A model generated the notes under the pieces. The model searched no databases. It saw only the letters and a list, made by a program, of their open reading frames with translations, and was not told the DNA's origin. This document shows positions 17,148 to 25,486 of a DNA stretch of 64,000 nt, in pieces; the first letter of the stretch is position 1, and every line of letters starts with the position of its first letter. The stretch is from the NCBI RefSeq assembly GCF_009767585.1, contig NZ_WSNW01000001.1, forward strand, positions 1,394,090-1,458,089, given 5' to 3'. This DNA comes from Coprobacillus cateniformis (GTDB taxonomy: Bacteria; Bacillota_I; Bacilli_A; Erysipelotrichales; Coprobacillaceae). The translations under genes and the position numbers were made by a program.

Positions 17148-18268
17148 TGAAAAAGATTAAGAGATTGTTTATTAGTAGTTTTAGATGGCGACTTTTTATT
17201 AATTTAATTGTGACTTATATTATGACATTCTTAATTTATAGTGCATTAATTATTATTTTTGATAATTTTAATTTGTTAGGAATGTCTATTGAATTAAGAT
17301 ATTTTATTGCATTTATTATTTCATTATTTCTCTTTTTAGTTATTTTCTTTGATTTAATGAATATTACCTTAAAGTATTTAAGTGTACTTAGTGGGACTAT
17401 TCAAGAAGTCACTGCAGGAGATTATAATGTTGAGGCTCCTATTGAGTATGATGATGAATTAGGATTATTAGCTGCCAATATTAATGCTTTGGCAAAAACA
17501 TTAAAGGACAAAGAAAAAGAAAGTGAGATTTTAAAAGAAAATGAGCGTTTAGCATTTGATGCTGAGAGAAATGCTGAGAAACAAAAAAATGATTTAATTA
17601 CAAATGTTGCTCATGATTTAAGAACTCCATTAACAACTATTGTTGGATATTTAGAATTAATTAAAAATAATGAACATCTTTCTAAAGAAGATATTCAAAA
17701 GTATTCTACGGTTGCTTATGAAAAAGCAAAGAAGTTACAAGGAATGATGGATGATTTATTTGAATTTACAAGTTTAGATAAAGCTGATGTAAGAGTTCAT
17801 ATGACAACTCTTAATATATCTGAATTAATTCTTCAAATTGTTGATGAATTCTATCCAACATTTCAAGAGCATGATTTAACTCCAGTGATTAATATAGCTC
17901 AACCCAATCTTTTCATTCAAGGAGATGGCCAATTAATAGCAAGAGTTTTTGATAATTTATTATCAAATGCTGTTAAATATGGACAAGATGGTAATGATAT
18001 TAAAATTGAGGTTTTAACTGATGACCAGAACGTCACAATTAAAATTATGAATTATGGTCATCCTATTGCTCAAGAAGATTTACCATATATTTTTGATAAA
18101 TTCTATCGTTCTGATGCATCACGTTCATCTTCAACAGGAGGAACAGGATTAGGATTAGCTATAGCTAAGAATATTGTGCAAATACATAATGGTCAAATCT
18201 TTGCAACAAGTCATAAAGAAAAGACAACATTTGTTGTTGTCTTAAGAAAATTGCAAATTCAGGATTAG
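17144..18268 (+). CDS. Sensor histidine kinase (VanS-like)
   Basis: 374 residues. Two membrane helices at about 16-40 and 55-78 enclose a very short extracellular loop. Then come a HAMP linker, a coiled segment, the HisKA H-box NVAHDLRTPLTTIVGYLE, the N-box DNLLSNAVKYGQDG and the G-boxes STGGTGLGLAIAKNIV. The short loop suggests sensing at or within the membrane, as in intramembrane-sensing kinases that respond to envelope stress. Its targets are not evident. It is translationally coupled to the response regulator. Confidence 0.92.
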   Translation: MMKKIKRLFISSFRWRLFINLIVTYIMTFLIYSALIIIFDNFNLLGMSIELRYFIAFIISLFLFLVIFFDLMNITLKYLSVLSGTIQEVTAGDYNVEAPIEYDDELGLLAANINALAKTLKDKEKESEILKENERLAFDAERNAEKQKNDLITNVAHDLRTPLTTIVGYLELIKNNEHLSKEDIQKYSTVAYEKAKKLQGMMDDLFEFTSLDKADVRVHMTTLNISELILQIVDEFYPTFQEHDLTPVINIAQPNLFIQGDGQLIARVFDNLLSNAVKYGQDGNDIKIEVLTDDQNVTIKIMNYGHPIAQEDLPYIFDKFYRSDASRSSSTGGTGLGLAIAKNIVQIHNGQIFATSHKEKTTFVVVLRKLQIQD

Positions 18269-18294
18269 AGAGTATGCTTGACAGCTCTCTTTTT
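18267..18294 (+). terminator. Terminator of the two-component operon
   Basis: AGAGAG (18267-18272) pairs with CTCTCT (18285-18290), followed by five T. It lies in the short gap before the convergent rubredoxin gene. Confidence 0.7.
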
Positions 18295-18916
18295 AAATTT
18301 TATGAAAATGACTTGCATCAACCTTACATATTGGGCAAATATAATCTTCTGGTAAAGTTTCGCCCTCATAAATAAATCCACAAACATCACAACGCCAACC
18401 TTGCTTCGTTGTTTCTTCAACATATGATGGTGCACTCTTAGGTGTTGTACCATTTTTCTTATCATGATAAGCTGCATATGTTAAAACAGTTTCATCACTC
18501 AATGTCTGAGCATCTTCAACTTCACTGATAAACATTAGATGTGTTCCTACATCAACAGTTTTTTTAACACGACAAGCAAACATTGCTGCTGTGTTCTCTG
18601 TTAAGTATTTAACATCATTAACATCAGTTTCATACGCAATGTTTTCAAACTTATTGACATCTTTACCACATTGGAATCCAAATGTTCTAATTATTTCCAT
18701 AGGAACTTTTTCTAATAAGACACTGACATTAAATACACCACTTTTTTCAATGATTTGAGTTGTATAATTTTCCTTGTTTAATGTTATACAGACTTGTGAT
18801 GGTTCTGCTGTCACTTGTGTCATTGTATTAATGACACAGCCACTTTCCTGATTATCGTTTTTTGAAGTCACAATATATAATCCATAACTGAGTTTAAAAA
18901 ATGCTTTTGAATCCAT
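18293..18916 (-). CDS. Flavin reductase-rubredoxin fusion (high-molecular-weight rubredoxin)
   Basis: 207 residues. Residues 1 to about 150 are a flavin reductase-like FMN-binding split barrel (VINTMTQVTAEPSQVCITLN). The last 40 residues are a rubredoxin with the Fe ligands WRCDVCGFIYEG and YICPICKVDASHF. In Clostridia such fusions transfer electrons from NAD(P)H to flavodiiron proteins or rubrerythrin in oxygen and peroxide detoxification; this is inferred for the present protein. SD AAGGAGG is 9 nt before ATG. Confidence 0.92.
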   Translation of the reverse strand: MDSKAFFKLSYGLYIVTSKNDNQESGCVINTMTQVTAEPSQVCITLNKENYTTQIIEKSGVFNVSVLLEKVPMEIIRTFGFQCGKDVNKFENIAYETDVNDVKYLTENTAAMFACRVKKTVDVGTHLMFISEVEDAQTLSDETVLTYAAYHDKKNGTTPKSAPSYVEETTKQGWRCDVCGFIYEGETLPEDYICPICKVDASHFHKI

Positions 18917-19080
18917 ATTTCATACCTCCTTATAAGGATTATACCACAATTTATAGATTATAAATAGTAATTATTCCTATTTATGTTATTTTTATTAACT
19001 TATGTTTATTAGAGATTGATTTTTATGTACTGAAAGAGTACAATTACCTCGATTAATATGTAAAAAGAGAGGGATATATC

Positions 19081-20361
19081 ATGAAGATGTATAAAGACAT
19101 GAATCATGAAGAATTAGTTTCTTTACATGATGATTTATGTAAGCAATATGAGCAGGTTAAAGCAAAAGGTTTGAAGTTAAATATGGCGAGGGGAAAGCCG
19201 GATGTCAATCAGTTACTTTTATCTACTGATATATTGGATGTCATTAATAGTCATTATGACTTTGGAAGTCAATATGAATATTGTAATTATGGTATTTTGG
19301 ATGGTATTGATGAAGCTAAAGAATTTTTTGCAAAGATGTTAAACACTTCTTCTCAAAATGTTATTGTTTATGGAAATTCTAGTTTAACAATTATGTTTGA
19401 TCAAATTAGTCGAGGTTATACCCATGGCTATTTAGGAGAGAAACCATGGTGCCAATTAGATAAAATTAAATTCTTATGCCCTGTTCCTGGATACGATCGC
19501 CATTTTGCTATAACAGAACATTTTGGCATTGAAATGATTAATATTCCTATGCATGAAAATGGTCCAGATATGGACCTTATTGAAAAATATGTTCAAACTG
19601 ATGAAAGCATTAAAGGCATTTGGTGTGTTCCTCAGTATTCCAATCCAACTGGCATAACATATTCTGATGAGGTTGTAGAACGATTTGCAAATTTGAATCC
19701 TGCAGCAAAAGATTTTAGAATCTTTTGGGATAATGCATATTTAGTTCACCATTTATATAATGATAAACAAGAACATGTTAAAAATCTTATAAAAGCTTGC
19801 CAGGAGGCTGGACAGCCAAATCTCGTTTTTGAATTCTGCTCAACATCTAAAGTCACTTTACCAGGTTCAGGTGTTGCAGCATTGGCAACATCACTTGAAA
19901 ATAAAGAGGATATTTTAAAACACATGTCTATTCAATGTATTGGATATGATAAATTAAATCAATTAAGACATGTAGAGTATTTTAATAAAATTGAAAGTAT
20001 AGATACACATATGCAAAAACAGGCAAGTCTATTAAAGCCTAAATTTGAAGCTGTTTTAAATATTTTTGAAAGAGAACTTGAACCATTAGGAATTGCTGAA
20101 TGGACTAAACCATTAGGAGGATACTTCATTTCCTTTATGGCAATGGAAAACTGTGCAAAAGCTATTGTACAAAAATGTAAAGAAGCGGGCACACTCCTAA
20201 CAACAGCTGGAGCAACTTATCCATATGGTCAAGATCCTCATGATGCTAACATTAGAATTGCTCCTTCTTTCCCAAAATTAGAAGAATTAAAACAAGCAAC
20301 AGAATTATTTGTTCTTTGTGTTAAGTTGATAAGTGTAGAAAAATTATTAGAAAAGGCATAA
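19081..20361 (+). CDS. PLP-dependent aminotransferase (aspartate aminotransferase-like, PF12897 type)
   Basis: 426 residues, close to the 420-430 typical of this subgroup. The opening segment contains LNMARGKPDVNQ, the cofactor-binding YGNSSLTIMFD and the substrate-face PQYSNPTG follow, and the Schiff-base Lys lies in FCSTSKVTLPGSG. The late Arg is in DANIRIAPS. It should be an amino acid:2-oxo acid transaminase of the fold I class, with exact substrate unknown. Monocistronic, ending in a terminator that overlaps its stop. Confidence 0.88.
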   Translation: MKMYKDMNHEELVSLHDDLCKQYEQVKAKGLKLNMARGKPDVNQLLLSTDILDVINSHYDFGSQYEYCNYGILDGIDEAKEFFAKMLNTSSQNVIVYGNSSLTIMFDQISRGYTHGYLGEKPWCQLDKIKFLCPVPGYDRHFAITEHFGIEMINIPMHENGPDMDLIEKYVQTDESIKGIWCVPQYSNPTGITYSDEVVERFANLNPAAKDFRIFWDNAYLVHHLYNDKQEHVKNLIKACQEAGQPNLVFEFCSTSKVTLPGSGVAALATSLENKEDILKHMSIQCIGYDKLNQLRHVEYFNKIESIDTHMQKQASLLKPKFEAVLNIFERELEPLGIAEWTKPLGGYFISFMAMENCAKAIVQKCKEAGTLLTTAGATYPYGQDPHDANIRIAPSFPKLEELKQATELFVLCVKLISVEKLLEKA

Positions 20362-20378
20362 TTTATGTCTTTTTTATT
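20352..20378 (+). terminator. Terminator of the aminotransferase gene
   Basis: AAAGGCATAA pairs with TTATGTCTTT around one T and runs into a T tract. The stop codon TAA (20359-20361) is inside the stem. Confidence 0.7.
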
Positions 20379-20481
20379 TTGAAATATGAGGAATAATTCT
20401 AGTTTTAATGTGTATAATAAGGATGGTTTTTCAATAAAAGGGATGATTTAAACATTTTTTAGGAAAATTTGAATAAAGATA

Positions 20482-20510
20482 TTGACTAAAACGCAGAAAA
20501 TTGTTATATT
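20482..20510 (+). promoter_or_regulatory. Promoter of the tRNA operon
   Basis: TTGACT (20482-20487), a 17-bp spacer and TATATT (20505-20510) lie 17 bp before the first tRNA. Confidence 0.85.
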
Positions 20511-20526
20511 ATATGAGCATGATTAT

Positions 20527-20602
20527 TGGGATATAGCCAAGCGGTAAGGCAACAGACTTTGACTCTGTCATCTCCCTGGTTCGAATCCAGGTATCCCAGC
20601 CA
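20527..20602 (+). tRNA. tRNA-Gln (TTG)
   Basis: The acceptor TGGGATA pairs with TATCCCA, the anticodon loop CTTTGAC gives TTG, and the 3' CCA is encoded. Confidence 0.95.
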
Positions 20603-20606
20603 ATAT

Positions 20607-20682
20607 GGAGGTTTAGCTCAGTTGGGAGAGCATCTGCCTTACAAGCAGAGGGTCAGCGGTTCGAGCCCGTTAACCTCCACCA
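20607..20682 (+). tRNA. tRNA-Val (TAC)
   Basis: The acceptor GGAGGTT pairs with AACCTCC, the anticodon loop CTTACAA gives TAC, and CCA is encoded. Confidence 0.95.
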
Positions 20683-20707
20683 TTCTATAAAACATAACAA
20701 AATATTT

Positions 20708-20783
<76 letters not shown>

Positions 20784-20788
20784 GTAAT

Positions 20789-20872
20789 GGGGAGGTAGCG
20801 AAGTGGCTAAACGCGGCTGACTGTAACTCAGTTCCTTTCGGTTCGGTGGTTCGAATCCGCCCCTCCCCACCA
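20789..20872 (+). tRNA. tRNA-Tyr (GTA)
   Basis: Acceptor GGGGAGG/CCTCCCC, anticodon GTA in CTGACTGTAACTCAG, a long class II variable arm and encoded CCA. Confidence 0.95.
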
Positions 20873-20878
20873 TTACAG

Positions 20879-20954
20879 GACCCGCTAGCTCAGTCGGTAG
20901 AGCATCTGACTTTTAATCAGAGGGTCAGGCGTTCGAGTCGCCTGCGGGTCACCA
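20879..20954 (+). tRNA. tRNA-Lys (TTT)
   Basis: Acceptor GACCCGC/GCGGGTC, anticodon loop CTTTTAA gives TTT, CCA encoded. Confidence 0.95.
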
Positions 20955-20975
20955 TCTTAAAAATGAATAGTGCAT

Positions 20976-21064
20976 GCCCAGGTGGCGAAATTGGTAGACG
21001 CACAGGACTTAAAATCCTGCGGACCTTAAAATCCGTGCCGGTTCGACTCCGGCCCTGGGCACCA
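20976..21064 (+). tRNA. tRNA-Leu (TAA)
   Basis: Acceptor GCCCAGG/CCTGGGC, anticodon loop CTTAAAA gives TAA, a long variable arm and encoded CCA. Confidence 0.95.
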
Positions 21065-21069
21065 TTCAT

Positions 21070-21143
21070 GCGGGTGTAGTTCAATGGTAGAACTTCAGCC
21101 TTCCAAGCTGACTACGTGGGTTCGATTCCCATCACCCGCTCCA
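21070..21143 (+). tRNA. tRNA-Gly (TCC)
   Basis: Acceptor GCGGGTG/CACCCGC, anticodon loop CTTCCAA gives TCC, CCA encoded. Confidence 0.95.
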
Positions 21144-21150
21144 TTGATTT

Positions 21151-21226
21151 GCTTGAATAGCTCAGTTGGTAGAGCAATCGGCTGTTAACCGATCGGTCGT
21201 AGGTTCGAGTCCTACTTCAAGCGCCA
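21151..21226 (+). tRNA. tRNA-Asn (GTT)
   Basis: Acceptor GCTTGAA/TTCAAGC, anticodon GTT in CGGCTGTTAACCG, CCA encoded. Confidence 0.95.
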
Positions 21227-21229
21227 TGT

Positions 21230-21305
21230 GGCCTGTTGGAGAAACGGTTAACTCACATGCCTTTCACGCATGCATTCACGGGTTCGAATCCCGTACAGGT
21301 CACCA
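21230..21305 (+). tRNA. tRNA-Glu (TTC)
   Basis: Acceptor GGCCTGT pairs with ACAGGTC (one G-T), anticodon loop CTTTCAC gives TTC, CCA encoded. Confidence 0.95.
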
Positions 21306-21317
21306 TTTGATAACGAG

Positions 21318-21340
21318 CGATCATATTGATCGTTTTTTTT
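21318..21340 (+). terminator. Terminator of the tRNA operon
   Basis: CGATCA/TGATCG stem with TAT loop, followed by eight T. Confidence 0.85.
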
Positions 21341-21369
21341 ATTTATATTTTTATTGAAAATCGTTATCC

Positions 21370-21398
21370 TTGACAACAATCAACTACCCTTTTATAAT
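21370..21398 (+). promoter_or_regulatory. Consensus promoter of the polyamine operon
   Basis: TTGACA (21370-21375), 17-bp spacer, TATAAT (21393-21398). This is a perfect sigma-A promoter, so regulation is likely to act after initiation, in the leader that follows. Confidence 0.85.
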
Positions 21399-21426
21399 TG
21401 AAAAGCGTAATAGAAAGGAGTATTCT

Positions 21427-21462
21427 ATGAATAAATTATCGAAACTGGGGTTAACTCTGTAA
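21427..21462 (+). CDS. Leader peptide (uORF), 11 codons
   Basis: ATG at 21427 is preceded by AAAGGAG at 6-nt spacing and encodes MNKLSKLGLTL before TAA at 21460-21462. The excellent ribosome binding site on such a short frame argues for a regulatory uORF. Its last codons and stop form the first strand of the stem described in the next entry. No run of a single codon that would name a sensed amino acid is present. Confidence 0.6.
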   Translation: MNKLSKLGLTL

Positions 21463-21498
21463 GCAAAAGCTATTTACAGAGTCTCATGATAGCTTTTG
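21454..21498 (+). promoter_or_regulatory. Interlocking stems in polyamine-operon leader (pseudoknot or switch)
   Basis: Segment A ACTCTGTAA (21454-21462) is perfectly complementary to C TTACAGAGT (21474-21482). Segment B CAAAAGCTAT (21464-21473), lying in the A-C loop, is perfectly complementary to D ATAGCTTTTG (21489-21498). The order A-B-C-D allows an H-type pseudoknot or two exclusive hairpins. A ribosome at the uORF stop would cover A and part of B. Confidence 0.65.
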
Positions 21499-21536
21499 TT
21501 TACGACTAGATAAATGTTTATTTAGGAGGAAACAAC

Positions 21537-21809
21537 ATGAGCTATAGAAAAGCAACTGACATATTACCCATTGAGATATTACAAGTTATACAAGAATATG
21601 TAGATGGTGATTATCTTTATATTCCAAAAAAGAAAGAGAATATTAAAGAATGGGGTACAAATACAAAAACTAAAGAGTATACAATGCAAAGAAATAAAGA
21701 AATCTTTGAAAAATATGTACAAGGATATTCAACTATTCAATTAGCAACTCTTTATTATTTATCTCATAAAACAATACAAAGAATAATACGTCAACAAAGA
21801 AGCGCATAA
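21537..21809 (+). CDS. CD3324-family small protein
   Basis: 90 residues, with the N-terminal MSYRKATDILPIEILQVIQEY and the C-terminal helix-turn-helix-like YSTIQLATLYYLSHKTIQRI that I associate with CD3324-family proteins. Function is not established. A DNA- or RNA-binding role is suggested by the C-terminal HTH. SD AGGAGG lies 7 nt before the ATG. It follows the structured leader and precedes the polyamine genes. Confidence 0.75.
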   Translation: MSYRKATDILPIEILQVIQEYVDGDYLYIPKKKENIKEWGTNTKTKEYTMQRNKEIFEKYVQGYSTIQLATLYYLSHKTIQRIIRQQRSA

Positions 21810-21820
21810 GGCGCTTTTTT
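21801..21820 (+). terminator. Weak terminator after the CD3324 gene
   Basis: AGCGC/GCGCT stem (21801-21805 with 21811-21815) with the stop codon in the loop and a T tract. Partial readthrough could set the level of the downstream polyamine genes. Confidence 0.65.
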
Positions 21821-21893
21821 GTTTCTTAAATAAGTTTGAGGTCGTAATACTACCATATTCATGTTTTACTTAAAAACAAGGAGGTTTAAGTTC

Positions 21894-23042
21894 ATGAATC
21901 TTGTAGACACTATATACAACAAAGTACTTTTACGTGAGGGCAAAAGAAAAATCGAAGACTATCTTTTAGAAATACGATTATTTTCATATAATTCTTCAAA
22001 GCAATTAGCCCAAACATTATCTATCCCAATCCCTATTATTGTTGCTATAAAAAAGGAGTTACAATCACTAAATATTTTAGAAAAGGGGAGCGGATTTTCT
22101 TTAACTAAATCTGGAATCGAAATCATCGATTTAAGTTTTCATATAAAAGCTCTTAATTTAAAACACTATCATTATTTATCTAACACATCGGCATTAGAAA
22201 TCATGACAAAATTTTCTTGGCTTCTAGATTACTTTAACAACCGTCCAAGTGCTGATGTCACAATTGACCAAGCAAAATGCACACTAGAATCCGCTATCAA
22301 AAGAGTACAATATATGTTAAAAAAAGAAAAATTGCTTCATCGAAACATTCTCTGTCTAGGTGATGACGATTGTATGAGTATTATTATTGCCACATTTAAT
22401 GCATATATATTTACAAATCATTCTGAAAAAAATATTCATGTGTTAGATAAAGATATTCGTATTTTAAACTATATTAAACAAAGTCCACCATATATTCAAA
22501 AACAAATTCATGTAGATGTATGTGACTTTAGAGACACTTTGGAAAATAGATTCCAAAGAACTATGGATATTGTTATTATGGATCCACCATATACGATTAA
22601 TGGAATAACCCTCTTTTTATCCAGAGCTATTTTATGTTTAAAACACGAGGAAAATCTATCATGTTATGTATCATTTTTTAAAATGGATTACCAATTTCTG
22701 TACACAATTCAAAAATTATGGGTAGAAAATCATATCCTTCTTCTAGATATGATAATTGGTTTTAATCAATATGAAGGAGGTAGCATTCTAGGTAGTCAGA
22801 GTGATTTTTACCATCTCATAACGACAGACAAAACTACAGTTCCTTTAATTGATAATAAGGCAATGATTTATACTGGCAAAAGAAACCCTACAACCCGCTC
22901 ATATCAATGCAAAAAATGCAAGAAAATATATAAAATTAATGAGAAATCTAAATTTAATACAATTGAAGAATTAAAAAAGGAAGGATGTGAAAAATGTGGA
23001 GGAGATAGATTCTGTTTATACAAAAGAGTTAGAAATTTGTAA
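21894..23042 (+). CDS. Bis-aminopropyl spermidine synthase family protein (BpsA-like)
   Basis: 382 residues from the start at 21894, which has AAGGAGG 8 nt upstream. Residues 1-85 are a winged-helix-like domain. The class I methyltransferase-fold aminopropyltransferase core has LGDDDCMSI (about 160-168) and the catalytic-loop MDPPYTINGI (about 231-240). A C-terminal zinc-ribbon-like part has CKKCKK and CEKCGG. In Thermococcus, BpsA adds two aminopropyl groups to spermidine to make a branched polyamine; archaeal BpsA has DPPET where this has DPPYT. The AdoMet decarboxylase gene overlaps its 3' end and would supply the aminopropyl donor. The exact product is inferred only. Confidence 0.82.
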   Translation: MNLVDTIYNKVLLREGKRKIEDYLLEIRLFSYNSSKQLAQTLSIPIPIIVAIKKELQSLNILEKGSGFSLTKSGIEIIDLSFHIKALNLKHYHYLSNTSALEIMTKFSWLLDYFNNRPSADVTIDQAKCTLESAIKRVQYMLKKEKLLHRNILCLGDDDCMSIIIATFNAYIFTNHSEKNIHVLDKDIRILNYIKQSPPYIQKQIHVDVCDFRDTLENRFQRTMDIVIMDPPYTINGITLFLSRAILCLKHEENLSCYVSFFKMDYQFLYTIQKLWVENHILLLDMIIGFNQYEGGSILGSQSDFYHLITTDKTTVPLIDNKAMIYTGKRNPTTRSYQCKKCKKIYKINEKSKFNTIEELKKEGCEKCGGDRFCLYKRVRNL

Positions 23043-23385
23043 AAGAGTAGGCAAAGAAGTATGCATCGATGTTTCACAATGCCAGTTAAATAAGAAAGAT
23101 CTTACTATTTTATTACATCAAATATCCAAACTTATGAATACAACTGTCCTCAGTATTCATAGTCACTCATTCACACCCCAAGGAGACACTATCATGGCCA
23201 TCATAGCAGACTCCCATATCGCTATTCATACATGGCCAGAATATAAATATGTAGCAATTGATATTTTTTCATGTAAACAAAATATTCCTGATAACATTTT
23301 TTCATACATCAGTAATTTCTTTGAGACAGAAGATATAACTTATCATACACTCTTTAGAAAAGTTCATTTTAACAATGATAAATAA
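22996..23385 (+). CDS. speD: S-adenosylmethionine decarboxylase, prokaryotic class 1B
   Basis: About 129 residues from GTG 22996. The GTG at 22987 is too close to the upstream AAGGA. The pyruvoyl-forming site is in ADSHIAIHTWPEYKYVAIDIFSC: the Ser after Asp is the predicted cleavage residue, where most homologues have Glu-Ser. The enzyme makes decarboxylated SAM, the aminopropyl donor. The gene overlaps the BpsA-like gene by 47 nt, which is strong evidence for a joint function. The N-terminus is about 20 residues longer than usual before the GKEVCIDVSQC strand. Confidence 0.88.
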   Translation: MEEIDSVYTKELEICKRVGKEVCIDVSQCQLNKKDLTILLHQISKLMNTTVLSIHSHSFTPQGDTIMAIIADSHIAIHTWPEYKYVAIDIFSCKQNIPDNIFSYISNFFETEDITYHTLFRKVHFNNDK

Positions 23386-23396
23386 GACGATATTAA

Positions 23397-23423
23397 AAAG
23401 ATCACTTCACATTGTGATCTTTA
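23397..23423. terminator. Bidirectional terminator between speD and the PBP gene
   Basis: AAAGATCAC (23397-23405) pairs with GTGATCTTT (23414-23422). The stem runs into ATTTATTT on the plus strand and TTTTAATAT on the minus strand, and overlaps the PBP stop. Confidence 0.75.
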
Positions 23424-25421
23424 TTTATTTAAATATTCATTTAACGGAGCTTTCATACGATTTGTTACATAATTGCTACCACCACGTCCTTTAACATCTT
23501 CAACCATTGTCGAAATAACAATCGGCTGAGATGAATCAGTAGTCATAACAGTAAACCAGCCAACTTCTGTACCTTCAGTATCATCTTGTGAATCTTTAAT
23601 TTCGCCTGTTCCCGTTTTCCCAGCTAAAACAACATTTTTGTTATAGAAAGAATGTCCAGTTCCATTTTTATCACTAATAACTTGAATTAAATCTTCTTTG
23701 ATTTCGTTAGCAACATCTTTTGAAAATGGTTGAGCCCATACTGAAGATTCCGTTGTTTTTACAACATGTGGTGCCATCATTTTTCCTTCATTCACAAATG
23801 CTCCATAGACTGATGCCATTTGTACAGGATTCAACAAGATTTGTCCTTGTCCATACCCACTATCTGCAATTTGTATTTCATCCTTGAAATCACCACTACT
23901 ATATTGTGATTTATTCAATGATAACTCAAAAGGAATTTCTTCACCAATCTTTAAAGATTTGTATCCTTTTACCAAATTATCCGCACCAATCTCTAATGCT
24001 GCCTTTGCAAAATAAACATTATCTGAATAAACCAGTCCATTTTTAAGATTATTAGGCGTTGGAGCATGTAATGTTGTGACATAATAACTTCCCCAGCTTG
24101 AATCTTTTTGCCATTTCATAGCTGATGAGAAATCCTTTGCAGGATCCAATGACTTTGTCTCTAAACCTATTGCAGCAGTTATTGGTTTCATACATGAACC
24201 AGGAACCCATGTTGATCTAAAACGATTTAATAACGGCTTATTTTTATCATCATTTAATGCATTCCATTGACTTGTGCTCATCCCCAAAATAAAATCATTG
24301 CTAGAAAATGTTGGTGTACTTACCAAAGCCAAAACTTCACCAGTTTTTGGATTCATTGCAACTGATGCACTCTTATCATTTTGGAATTGATTATATAAAC
24401 TTTTTTGCAATGTTATATCAACAGTCAAAGTCATATCTTTCCCATCTTCTCTTAACTGTCGTGCAATTGATGCCTTACGTTCACCACTATCATCTTGTAT
24501 ATAAATTTCAATACCATCTTTCCCTTTCAAATCTTTTTCGTAAGCGGCTTCAATTCCGCTACGTCCAATATAAGAATTTTCAGTATATCCTTCTCCTTTA
24601 TGCTTATCTAAGTCCTCTGCTGTTACCTTCTGCATATAACCCACTAAATGTGATGTTACTTTTCCATATGGATATGAGCGTATATTTGTTGTAGTTAACT
24701 TCACTCCAGCAATAGCTAATAAATCATTCTCTAAATTCTTATCATCTTTAGAAATTGTCTTTAATGGAACAAAAGAATCATCTTTAATCCAAGATGCACT
24801 CATTGTTTTTTGTATACCTTCTTTTGTTAGATCTAACAGTTTGGCTATCTTATCATAATCATTTTCACCATTCAATTTACCACGAACCAGTCCAACTGAA
24901 TACGCTTCACCTTTTCCAGCCAAAACAGTGCCATTTCGATCTAAAATTCTTCCTCTTTGAGCCTTGTCTTCAACGATACGCACTTTATCAGTGCTTCCTA
25001 AATCAGGATATATAAAGGAATCATTCCATATAATTTTATCATCTTTGAATTGTGTTGTATTTTCAAACTCTGTTGATCCAGCAACCGTTTTCATATTGAC
25101 AGTATAAGTTATTTTATCACCATCAGTAGAAACAACATCAATATTTATATCAGTCACTTCCATTCCATCATAAATATTTTTATTACGTTTTATAAAAGCT
25201 TCCTTTGTATATGTGGATTTTGCATCATCACTTATCATTGCATACATTTCATCATATTTTTGATTATTAATTTTTGCATAAAAATCTTTCAAGTTCTTTT
25301 CTTTACCATCACCACTTAATAAAAAGAATACAAAAAAACCAATCAGTATAACACCAATAACTGCTCCCCCAATAATTATAAGTTTCTTTTTATTGTTGTT
25401 ATTTACATATACATCATACAT
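23421..25421 (-). CDS. Class B penicillin-binding protein (MecA-like domain order)
   Basis: 666 residues. A cytoplasmic N-terminus and one membrane anchor at about 13-36 come first. A NTF2-like MecA_N domain follows (about 40-145), then the PBP dimerisation domain with RGRILDRNG (about 157-165). The transpeptidase domain has SCMK (catalytic Ser in WVPGSCMKP), SDN (YSDNVYF) and KTG (AGKTGTGE). It cross-links peptidoglycan outside the membrane. The MecA_N-dimer-transpeptidase order matches PBP2a/PBP3-type enzymes; low beta-lactam affinity is possible but not provable here. SD GGAGG lies before the ATG. Confidence 0.92.
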   Translation of the reverse strand: MYDVYVNNNNKKKLIIIGGAVIGVILIGFFVFFLLSGDGKEKNLKDFYAKINNQKYDEMYAMISDDAKSTYTKEAFIKRNKNIYDGMEVTDINIDVVSTDGDKITYTVNMKTVAGSTEFENTTQFKDDKIIWNDSFIYPDLGSTDKVRIVEDKAQRGRILDRNGTVLAGKGEAYSVGLVRGKLNGENDYDKIAKLLDLTKEGIQKTMSASWIKDDSFVPLKTISKDDKNLENDLLAIAGVKLTTTNIRSYPYGKVTSHLVGYMQKVTAEDLDKHKGEGYTENSYIGRSGIEAAYEKDLKGKDGIEIYIQDDSGERKASIARQLREDGKDMTLTVDITLQKSLYNQFQNDKSASVAMNPKTGEVLALVSTPTFSSNDFILGMSTSQWNALNDDKNKPLLNRFRSTWVPGSCMKPITAAIGLETKSLDPAKDFSSAMKWQKDSSWGSYYVTTLHAPTPNNLKNGLVYSDNVYFAKAALEIGADNLVKGYKSLKIGEEIPFELSLNKSQYSSGDFKDEIQIADSGYGQGQILLNPVQMASVYGAFVNEGKMMAPHVVKTTESSVWAQPFSKDVANEIKEDLIQVISDKNGTGHSFYNKNVVLAGKTGTGEIKDSQDDTEGTEVGWFTVMTTDSSQPIVISTMVEDVKGRGGSNYVTNRMKAPLNEYLNK

Positions 25422-25486
25422 TAGGTTCCCCTCCTTATTTTACAAATTAAGTATAGCACGTTCTTTCCATTTGATAAACAAAAATA

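Noticed and set aside
16437..18268. Vancomycin resistance operon
   Set aside because: The two-component genes are VanRS-like, but no vanHAX or other ligase genes follow; a terminator comes directly after the kinase.
24308..24694. 128-codon plus-strand frame inside the PBP gene
   Set aside because: Shadow frame opposite a well-supported PBP; no SD, no family signal.
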